The translations under genes were made by a program, and so were the position numbers. A stretch of DNA of 64,000 nt, taken from NCBI GenBank assembly GCA_037903355.1, contig JBAJFE010000014.1, forward strand, positions 4,030,001 through 4,094,000, read 5' to 3'. Every line of letters starts with the position of its first letter. The stretch's first letter is position 1. The stretch comes from Trichuris trichiura. Lineage: Eukaryota; Nematoda; Enoplea; Trichinellida; Trichuridae. Below the pieces are notes generated by a model that searched no databases, had not been told where the DNA came from, and saw only the letters and a list, made by a program, of their open reading frames with translations. This document shows, one piece after another, positions 54,662-64,000 of the stretch.

Positions 54662-56830
54662 TGAATGATTTGATTACCTTATGCCTTAAACATTAGAATT
54701 GAGTTCATAGAAGGCAAAAAGCGCTAAACAGCTTCGCAAAATTCTAGCAACTGTGGAATATTACAAAAATAAAATTAACATTCTAGTTGATAGCACTTCA
54801 GCTCATTTTAATCTCTTACAAAATAAACGCTGAGCTGACTTTACGAGTGCAAACGAAAAAAACTCTAATGAAAAGTAGCATAGAAAATTCGAACGAAAAG
54901 TTCAATCTTGCTAAAAGCTGTCCTTCTCTATACGACCTCAACTGGCATTAAAACAGTTAAACCCATCGAAACTGTTAATGTACAAAAGATCAATAAAACA
55001 CTTTTTTGCCGGCAGCAAGTTTTAGTGCCCTCATTGAAAAAAACTAAAGGAACATTCAGCGTTCACGGAAACCACTGTTTCCCTCATCAGCGATATAACA
55101 GAAGGTAGGTGTCGTTCTGAAGCTAGCCCTTCGTTGTTAATATCTTATTAGGAATATATTTACAACCCAACACTACCTCTTCATGAACCGAGCAATTATG
55201 ATACCGCTTCGACTCATTACAACGCATACCTTGAGTTGATAAGATTTGTTTCAGTCTAAACAATGATAACTAGCCGCTTTGAGCTAACCAAATGCAAACC
55301 CGTTGCAAGTGAACGGAAGAAATAGCAGCAATGCATTCTAAACTATTATTCTCCATACTGTTCCAGCGTGGTGCAGCATTGCATACAACTGAGCCCTGCA
55401 TAATTGTTCAGTATCAAGGGAAGACAATCAAACAATTAAAACTTCGAAGGCGCGTTTTTCTGTGGTAGAACAGTCAGCTTCTGAATGCACAGATGGCCAC
55501 ATAAGAAACATCTGATTTTTACGTAAAATTTTTAAAAAAAGTCGCTTAAGCTTAATTTTATTAGGAAAAATAAGCGACCGTTGGCATCTATACATTCTTG
55601 ACAACAAGGTTTGCATTCATTGTTATATAAATGCAAATTTCTACGGCTAGTGAAACCACAGAAGGCATATAGTGCAGCGTCGTGATTAGTAAAGCTTCCC
55701 AATAAAGAAAGTGCGGTGTGTGAAACGTAATAATTTGTGAAGGGTCGATCATTTGTATAGACTGCGTGAAGCGGACTTCTGTAGCTCAAATCAGTCACTC
55801 TCTACGACGACGTTTAACACGCGGAGTGAAGGTTATATTAAAGAACTACGTCTTTATAACTGTGTGACGCGTGCTCTGGGTTTATTCTGTTTCTCAGATA
55901 ATATTTGCTTGTTGCTATGATGCTTGTGCTCAGTTTCGTACTGCTATATTACGCATCACAGGTGACCACTCGTTCATGACATATAATGGGGGCGGTCACC
56001 ACCAAACATTCAGTGGACACAGAGATTTCTGCGAATCGCTATGGAACACCCAATTTTTACCGCAAGTTACAGTGCGATGCAAAGGAAGTTTTCATTTACT
56101 GCACAAAAGAAGCAAGCTTAGAATATTGAAACGCCCACATTTAAGCCAGTCGTTGTGCTTTTGCAGAACATTCGCTTAGGCTTTTTACCTTAATGATTAA
56201 CTTCAGAGGTCGCGACACTGTTTATTGCAAAACATTAACTCTCGTCCTACATCTCGTGGCGTCGACAGTCTCCTGCATTTATTCGTCGTAAAAATCGACC
56301 CCTGATATTCCGCCGAGCTCACTTTCAAGAGAGCTCTTTCCATTCTGAAGCTTTAAAGAGCAATGGCAATTAGTGCATTTATTGTTTACGTTGTTGCCAA
56401 GCCTAGCATGCTAACATCTTTAACAGCCTCTGAGCACTGCCCTCCTCTTTCCCGTCATATGGAAAAATACGAAAATGCCGAGAAAACATGGTGAAAATGA
56501 GCACATAAAAAGTGATTAGAACGAATAGGACGCTTGCGTGAATTTGTTGATGAGAAAGAGCAGATCATGAATTTTTGGAAAATATGTAAGGAACTACCAC
56601 ATGAAAGTTGAGGCACAGAACTTACAGGACTTTTAGGACATGCCGTAATTGCACTGTATCGTTACCTAATTTTGTTCCTGCATAACTTTCCCTGAGACTC
56701 CAGAAGGTTCCTTATCAGCACGACATCTGACCTTGAGAAGACTCGTCACCCCTAAATTAATTTTGTTTACTTTATAGCACATTTTTGGACATTGGGCATG
56801 TTGCAGCAGGCGTGTATGTTTTCACAAAGA
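54662..56830. other. Upstream of NFYA and intergenic
   Basis: Should contain the NFYA promoter at its left edge. No further gene, RNA or repeat recognised. Confidence 0.35.
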
Positions 56831-56832
56831 TA

Positions 56833-58408
56833 CCGTGTTTCCCCTACAATAAGACCTTCCGTGAAAATACGTCACAGCACTACTTTTACGGTGCTCGTTT
56901 ACTTAGGCCCTACCCTAAAAATAAGGCCCAGTTGCGATCGTCTTCCAGAGGCCTATTTAGCAAATCCGTTAGAAAATGTGACGGGTGTATCGTATCTTAA
57001 AAAAGACAGCTCGTGTATGTTTAAATTACTGTGCTGTAGAGTTTACGAGTAACTAAAGAGCTTCGGTATATGTGTGTTTGTAGTGATCTTTTACGTAATT
57101 CGTCTGAACGAATTCTCTTAGTGATTTTCGCAGTTTTGTGTGCAACAGGTTGGTGCAAACGTGCAATTTTGTTTGCAAAAAGAAATAATATTTTCACTCT
57201 CAGGCAAGATGCTTGCATCAAGGGAGAGTTACAGTGTCGAGTACAAAAAAGCAATCGCAAAGGACTTCTAGGGCAAGAATCTGACGGCTTTGTGCAAAGA
57301 AAAAAGGCTCGATCACCGAATAATTCGAAAGTGGCGAGCACAGTACGATAAGCTCCGTCAAAAGATGGATGAGCGAAATGCAAAGAAGCGTATACGTGGA
57401 TCAGGTCGAAAACATTATTTCCTGAGGTTAAGGACATCATTTGTTAACGAAATGCAGACAAGAAAGCACAGGCTTTCATTGTGCGCAGATCTGACGTTCA
57501 GGCATTTGCTCTTGCAATGGCATCACACTTAGAGATATCCGCAGAAAAATTCAAAGCGTAACAGCACTGGCTGGGTAGCTTCCTTCAGCGACATGAACTG
57601 TCACTATGAAGATCGACAACATTGTTGAGGCTTGAAGATACTGAAGTTATTAAACGTGCATTCGCATTTGTTCTTATTTTGCGAGGTGGCCAAAGAGGAA
57701 TGATATATTGAGATTCATCAGCATTTACCGCTCTAGAAAGATGAAGAACTTCATTTCAGAGAGAAGAATAGATCAGGTAACGATTCGCGCAGGAACGAAT
57801 TCCTACCTCTAGACTCTTGATATTGGAATAAACAAGCCATTTAGAGACAATTTGCGCAGTGAAATCAATTACTTAATCGAGAATAAAATGGAGAGAAATC
57901 AGCGTGGAAACTTTATGAAGCCCAGGTTGCAAGACGTTGTGACTTGAGTGAAGAACTCATGGGACAAGATCACTGACAGCTGTGTTGCCAATGCTCTACG
58001 GGCAGGCTACTTGGACAAGAAATGCTTGTTCAAGGAGAGCTTTATTACAGGACATGAGAGGCTGGGCTCAATAGTCCTGCAAGAAACGGAGTCGCAAGAA
58101 ATTCAGGGCGGAATTCAGAATTTAGAGATGTACGAAGACGTCCCAGAAAATGATGACATGACTCCGTTCGAATAAACGTAGCTATTTGAACATTTTTTTA
58201 GCCTTACATTTACGGTTCTTCTCCTAAGCGTTTGGATATTTTTCTTCCTTTACATTTACGCTTCCTAGGGCTTCTGCACATAAATAAATGAACAAGTGTA
58301 GAGTGTGTTACCTGAAATCATAATACACCACCCCGGAAAATAAGCCCTGTCATGCTTTTTGTAAGATAAATAAATGTAAGACCAGGTTTTATTATAGGGG
58401 AAACACGG
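56833..58408 (+). mobile_element. Pogo/Tigger-type DNA transposon
   Basis: The inverted ends CCGTGTTTCCCCTACAATAA (left) and, complemented, CCGTGTTTCCCCTATAATAA (right) sit inside TA dinucleotides at 56831-56832 and 58409-58410, the TA duplication of this superfamily. This is the familiar terminus of pogo-like elements with a jerky-type transposase, fragments of which lie inside on the plus strand. The element is 1,576 bp, shorter than an intact copy. Confidence 0.88.
57062..58175 (+). pseudogene. Pogo/jerky-like transposase, internally deleted
   Basis: The N-terminal part has the second HTH region (RIIRKWRAQYDKLRQKMDER, then GSGRKHYF). After several stops, a fragment at about 57800-58175 gives LDIGINKPFRDNLR, FMKPRLQDVV, VKNSWDKITDSCVANALRAG and YLDKKC, the segment after the last catalytic residue, ending in an acidic tail. 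The central DDE core is missing or unreadable, so the element depends on another copy to move. Confidence 0.8.
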
Positions 58409-58410
58409 TA

Positions 58411-61097
58411 TATTGTTACGAACACTTTACTGTTGCAGAATCATTTATTGAAAACAGTTCCTTAGCTTTCGCGAAACAGCTAGCCCCGGCACCAACACAG
58501 TAAATATGGGCGTCGTCTTAACGTTCAGTGGATCACCTTCTTCTTTGCTAAGTCTGTTATTCTTTTTACGAGATAGGTTTTTGTTTGTCCCCATTATACA
58601 CCTTTTATAGCGACAACAATGTTGAAGTTAACAAGTTTTGGCCACACCTGATTATTTTCACAAAATGCTGTTTCCTCTTACCATAAACTGCGTAAAACTT
58701 TTTCCTGAGCCTCTTCTCATTTACTCCATTTCAAAAATAGTTTGACTTCAAATAACTTCTTTTCATACACTTAATAATTTTTTCAAAACGTGCTTTATTT
58801 GCCTTTTCTACTTTTCAGTACTTTTTATTTTGTAACAGAGGCACTCCGCCCCATTTTGACTGTTCTCTTCCTAACCTTTTACATTCTCTTCATATTCATG
58901 AAGCTTCATGAACAAAAACGGATACAAAGTAAACAAACAATGAAAAAAATAAATCAAACAACAGAAGCTAAAATGGCGACAAAGGCATGAAAAGCGATGA
59001 CTCGCTAGGAATAAAATTAAACAAAGCAGAAGCTTAACTTAAGAATTAGACGCACGAGGTCAAGAAAGAAATATTTTCAAGCGTTTACTTTAGACTTTAT
59101 CCGCCGAAAATGACGACATATTATTAGCCAAATTACTACAATTATTCCGCTAGATCCAGGTATGCTCTGAAAGTATCAAAACTCTTTTCAATAAGTAACT
59201 ATTCAACATCACGGTACCCTTATTAACTTATCTACGTTTAAAGTACATATAGCAACGCCCATATCTTATCTACACTCATGTATGCAAACGAAGAGAATAG
59301 GAACTGTTTTGATTCCGAGAACTATGTCACTTGTTCACACTTTTCAATAAACGGGTTGCTTCCGTTAAACCAGACATGAAAGCATATTATTCCCTTATGA
59401 AATCGCACGTACTCAATGTTACCACAGAAAGAATGCCCATTTCATTCTAATTGAAACCATTAAAGCGTTACTGGCACTAATAAAACTACCAAACAGGAAA
59501 ACATTTGATGAATGAAATGCAGTTGAAACATGCCGCGGAACAGAGAACCTCTTGTATGTCAGCCTGATGGCACTACGTTTTCTTTTAATAGACATTGCAC
59601 GACCAAATGCTAAAGCAGACTCAAAACGTAGAAGAGCTATTCGTGGGACTTTTCCGTACTTTTATCATGCTCTAATATCGCCAAATCATAATTAATTAGC
59701 TTTAAGTATTTCCTGACTTCTGAGCATTTGCTTTAGAGTGAACAGCGTGTTATGAGAAAAGTATTTGAAAGTACAAGCAATTACAAAACATTTTTGCTGT
59801 CGATACTCACAACGATGTTGAAAAGTGACTGAAAAAAGCAACCAAGGACGTTAACCAAGTGTAATAAGTCTGTTTCCTTGAAAAGTAATAGCGCATTTAC
59901 GGAGAAGTATAGTAGTAGCGTTTATGGATATACCAGTTAGCATGTACAACAGCAATGCTAGGCAGCTTCCTAAATAACTACTGAAGCACAAAAGAATGAA
60001 CTGTGGAAAAGCTGTTCAGTGAATCGAAAACATAGCGCCAGTTTAAACTCTTAACACTACGTAGATGTCGAATGACCCATTTGGTTCCAGTTCATCCTCA
60101 CAACATATTCAAATTAGGCAAGTGTGAACAACTTCTGATTACGTTTCTTAAAGGCATAACAGGCCTGCAATATTCGTGAACTTCACTCAACGCAATTTGT
60201 ACAGGCAAAAACGATGTCGTCATTCTCACTGAGATGGATGTATCGCTCCTGAACACTATATCTATCTTTCCGCTTTTGCTAACAAGCGCACATGCAAACT
60301 TCAGCGGTTTGCAGAAAGTTTTTCCCGCTTACGAAGCTGAATTTACACCCGTTCTCAATTCTCAACTTAAAAAGAAACACACGCTGGCCTTTCTTCCCTT
60401 TACGAAGAAAAGTGAAAAGCTACAGTAGCTTGAGGGCACAATGTCACTATCCCGTGCTGCGCCCTTTACACTTGCCAATTGCGCAGCGCTGTGCGTAGTA
60501 GCATTGCCACAGCAACTCTGTACCAGCAAACCTCAACGAAGCTTTCCGCCACCTCGGTCCTTCATTATGATCACTATCTTCCCAATTATGGTCCAGGTAT
60601 TCTGAGTATCATGAAGCCCCACTTTACGGAGTTTCAATGTTATGAGACAACTGAATTTATATCAGTTTTCTCGCTTCACGAAAGATTTGCAGGGATGGTT
60701 ATTCGCTCTTACGAAGACAGCAGAATGGATACAATAACTTCTATAACATCTGTAACATCTTTTCTCAAGCCGTCAATTTCGACTGAAGCGGACGATCAGC
60801 TGCAAGCACCTACGCCCAAGCAGGGAAGAATTAGTTACCCGCCTGTCTTGACAGTTCTACGATGTCGTACCAGTAAACGAATTTCTTGTCTGCCGGCAGT
60901 CCTCTGTTCGTTATCTTCTCAATAGCAACGATGTTCTCACGCTCTTTCTGCCTCAAATGAGGCTCTTTACAGGATACTGCAGCTTCCAGTACATCATAAG
61001 AATTTTCTGGATTCTGGGATCATTTTCCGTCCCTGGCTATGGTGAATAGTTTACTTCCAAATTCTGATCCATTCAAACATGTCTGCTAAACTAAATA
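58411..61097. other. Long intergenic stretch
   Basis: No gene recognised. Around 60300-60720 the motif CGCTTTACGAA and variants (CGCTTACGAAG, CACTTTACGGAG, CGCTTCACGAAAG) recur, as also near 22390-22450 and 61435. The frame from 60234 begins MDVSLLNTISIFPLLLTSAHAN, signal-peptide-like, but ends without further support. Confidence 0.35.
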
Positions 61098-61411
61098 CAG
61101 TTGAACCTCCAAAGTTGACCACCCCTTAAGCTGACCGAATTTTGATAAGTTGGTTTGTCCGCACGTTAATAAGCGCAAGGACAACCTCCGTAAATGGGAA
61201 GTTGACCGATTTAGCCGTCACGTGGTATACGGACGCAATGCTAGTTTGCTCTCTGTAAAATGACCGGTCTGTTGGGCGGACAACTTACGGAGGTTCAGTT
61301 GCAATCTATTTAGCCGAGCCACTTATACCCACAACCTCCCTATGCTGACCACTTCCTATGTTGACCAGTTTTCCCAGTCTGTTGGGTGGTCAACTTAAGG
61401 AGGTTCAACTG
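61098..61411. mobile_element. Pogo-type MITE
   Basis: The 314-bp element has the inverted ends CAGTTGAACCTCCAAAGTTG and, complemented, CAGTTGAACCTCCTTAAGTT between TA dinucleotides (61096-61097 and 61412-61413). Related GTTGACC and GGTCAACTT motifs repeat inside. There is no coding frame. It is a non-autonomous pogo-like element of a different family from the one at 56833. Confidence 0.88.
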
Positions 61412-61718
61412 TAATTGGAATTGATGTCCACTTTACGAAGATTTCAATTCACGAACAACTTCCACAATCTCATCGCCGTTCGTAAAGTGCGGCACACCTG
61501 CACTAGATCAGAAGGTGACTCCTTTAGGTATTAAATTAGTCTATCTCAGCAAAGTTAGGAAAGATTAGCAGATCAGTTTTTGCCGCTAACAGGAAAGCTG
61601 TAGATGAGGCATGAGTACTCTATTCTCATTTTCTTGATGGCTAGCAGAGACTTCGCCCCTGCGCAAGGTCACCAGCAACATTGCTTCACGTTTTTGTTCC
61701 ACTCCGAAGCTGGAGCAA

Positions 61719-62230
61719 TTGAAGCGCTTATGCGACGTATATGATGAAAATATCCTCAATTTTCGCCGAGTAGAAAGACAGTTCGCGAAACTAATGAATG
61801 GGGAATTTAGCCTGTTTAATAAGCAGCAATGGCCAGGACATCCTTCACGTCTAAATTTAGACGCATTGCAGGTAGAACCTGAGAGTAACAGCGGACGAAA
61901 AACGCGCTATTTATCGGTAGCTTTACTACAACTCCCGCGAGACTACAACACGTAGTTTAAAAAGAATTCTTACGTAAACGTGTGGAACTGAAAGGTAGTA
62001 TACGATTTGACACAAGGAACATGAATCAGAAAGCGTCAGACGTTTGCGTTAAGTCTAATTTGGACCGCCGAGGATGGAACAAGGGAGGACCTGAAAGCTG
62101 CAGATAACGAAATTGGTTATAAATGAGTCCAACCGTAAAGTAAAATCTACCATGAAAACTTACAAACCCATTACAAAAAGTTTTTGAATTCAGAAAAGCA
62201 GTCGATTGACATCTGATCATTGCAAACTTT
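61719..62230 (+). pseudogene. Second mariner transposase relic (N-terminal part)
   Basis: From 61719 the frame reads LCDVYDENILNFRRVERQF, GEFSLFNKQQWPGHPSRLNL and DALQVEPESNSGRKTRYL, matching the helix-turn-helix region of mariner/SETMAR transposases (V-RW-KF-GDFSLED-RSGRPS, DAL-ALVE-P-TTREL). Weaker similarity continues to about 62230 with stops. The catalytic part is unreadable. The family is the same as, or close to, that of the element at 49001. Confidence 0.7.
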
Positions 62231-64000
62231 TTTAATTTTAAAATACACACAAAAATATCGATAGGACTTACGTTCCAGCCTAATATATGAAACTGGCGTC
62301 ACTTACATAACTTCTGCCCTACATAGGCTTTTTATTTCAAAATTGTACAGTGCACTTACACCGTTGCTGTTTTCAACATGCGCTCATTCTGTTTTCGATT
62401 TCTGGTATTTCCTGTTTCTTATATACTCCGGTAGGTTACTTTCTGTGTCTAGGTCCGCTCATAACCGTTTCCCATATTAACTAATAACGATCGCTTCATC
62501 GATTTAAGTATACCTCAGATTCCATCAACCTTTGTAAAGCGAAAAAAAACTTGTAAATAACCCTTCATCCAGAGCATAGTGCTAATGATTCGTTGTTAGC
62601 CCACTGATCTGCTATTTGTCTGCCGCTTCAATTTCTGAATTTACATACCTTCCCTCAGAGTATCTCCGTGTTCTCTACGCCAGCGTCAATTTCTGTGCAG
62701 CAGTCGCTGTTGGATACGGTTCGTTTGTCACAACGCATAAGTAATGAAAATGGTAAGCTACTTGTTTGTCAATGAGAGTGCATATATGACCTTGCTGGCA
62801 AGAGAAGAAATCTTTTAAAGGTAGAAAATAAAGTCAATTTGCTTTCCAAAATTTCCGAATAGATGCACCCATACGACGGCACAGGATTGCAGACAGTGAT
62901 CTGAAATACTGGCAAAAACCGCCAATGGGAACAAAAATACAAAACACAAGTCAGTTCGATGATAAAGTTATTAAGGTCACGACCATAAAGTTTCACTTTG
63001 CAAGGTTAAGCATGCATGCGTTTTGTTTTGAGAAGTGTTGCGGATAACCCGGGGTCTAATTCCGCCAACAGCGGTTTGACTTGGGAGGGCAACGATGCGG
63101 GTGCTGTTGACGTAAGCACGAGACGAAGCTGATGTCGAAAACAGGCACAGTCAGCCAATGGCTGCGCGACCTAGTCTGACCCCACGGACAGGACTACAAA
63201 AAAGAGGAGAGCAGACCACGGGACCGTCGTGATCATCGGTAGGACGAAGGAGGGCTGTCTATTCGAAAATATTCTTGTTTATATTCAGTTCGTTGGCGTT
63301 CCTTAACAAAGACAAAGCAAAGGGTTTGCGTGCAGATCCATTCGGTGCATCTAAGTTACAAGAAGACAAAGCTTTCCAGTCACATCTGGTCACTTATCAG
63401 CACAAAATTCTGTTGACGAATCAAGATACAGACGTTTTGTCAATTCCAAATAAAAGGTTTGTTTGCTTAACGGGAAAAGCCGGTACTATAAGAAAAGATC
63501 ACTCTCATCATACTGAAATACATGCATCGCAACGAGTGCTTAAATCGTGATTTCCTTCTACGGATGCAACGTTTTCTTTGAATACGCGAAGTTCTATTGA
63601 AGTAACTTTCGCGACTAACCGCATCTTGTCTCGAACTCCTGCGCTAATATCAACCCGAACCCTACAAGTACTGTTCACAACAGCTATCCTCAACTTCTCT
63701 CGATAAAGTTATTAAGTGCTCGTTCTGGGTGCCAAGCTTTCTCGCTAAATGAAAATACAAGGCGCACAGATAGTCACGAAATCATTTACGGTTGAACAGC
63801 AAAAAATCTTGAAGCTTCCGACAAATCGGACAAAACTGAAAATGGATGCAGGCAACAAAACTGCTAATTGCAACCTAATATTTGCCCGTCAAACCTTCTT
63901 GGTAGCTTCACGGTATGAGTCCCAAATTAAACAGTGACAGACGGAGATTAACACTAGACCCAACATCCTGTTTGCTCACGGATTTTCTTAAGCAAACCGC
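62231..64000. other. Right end of the window, nothing firm
   Basis: No gene recognised. Bases 63030-63240 are richer in G and C than their neighbours and could be a repeat fragment. The frame at 63275-63550 has protein-like composition but no homology or splice partner that I can show. Confidence 0.3.

Noticed and set aside
1..64000. CRISPR array, bacterial operons or Shine-Dalgarno sites
   Set aside because: Spliced eukaryotic genes throughout; no regularly spaced short direct repeats with unique spacers.

Overview
The window is a piece of an animal nuclear genome. Four conserved eukaryotic genes can be read through their splice sites: the 3' part of SNRNP200/BRR2, TOP3B, RPS16 and NFYA. 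Most introns in them are only 43-62 bp long, and a minority are long and hold repeats. Tiny introns together with Penelope-like, Ty3/gypsy-like, Merlin, hAT, Tigger/pogo and mariner elements suggest a Dorylaimia (clade I) nematode, most likely a whipworm (Trichuris-like). That species call is inference from intron size and repeat families; no marker gene proves it.

Layout. 1-2.2 kb: nine exons of SNRNP200 (+). 2.2-7.2 kb: decayed hAT and Tigger-like transposases. 7.2-8.3 kb: a three-exon gene (+) for a small, probably secreted protein with two CX3C motifs. 9.5-28.3 kb is a repeat-dense accessory block. It holds an ancient Penelope relic, a near-pristine LTR retrotransposon on the minus strand (5-bp target duplication GCATA, gag and pol in a -1 frame relation with a GGGAAAC slip site), two composite Penelope insertions built as palindromes, a hAT MITE, a Tigger relic, and a decayed relative of the LTR element interrupted by a second hAT MITE. 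29.5-38.9 kb: TOP3B (+), four coding exons, whose first intron (5.3 kb) carries fold-back repeats and a Merlin relic. 39.9-40.5 kb: an unrecognised gene (-). 40.7-42.1 kb: a third composite Penelope insertion. 43.9-45.5 kb: RPS16 (+), five exons. 46.5-48.9 kb: a Merlin DNA transposon (-) whose reading frame is complete once two small introns are removed but whose catalytic Glu is Lys. 49.0-50.5 kb: a dead mariner. 52.0-54.7 kb: NFYA (-), six exons. 56.8-58.4 kb: a pogo-type element with matching ends. 61-62 kb: a pogo-type MITE and a second mariner relic.

The most interesting structure is shared by the three Penelope insertions. Each is a head-to-head pair of truncated copies, with the 3' repeat carrying a hammerhead-ribozyme-like motif facing outward on both sides and a tail of about 35 bp on one side only. 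Each whole unit is flanked by a 13-15-bp direct repeat. Similar hammerhead-like cores occur in a fold-back repeat in the TOP3B intron and near 45.95 kb, so one ribozyme-bearing repeat lineage seems to have seeded several hairpin-forming loci. I found no tRNA or rRNA gene and no CRISPR array.
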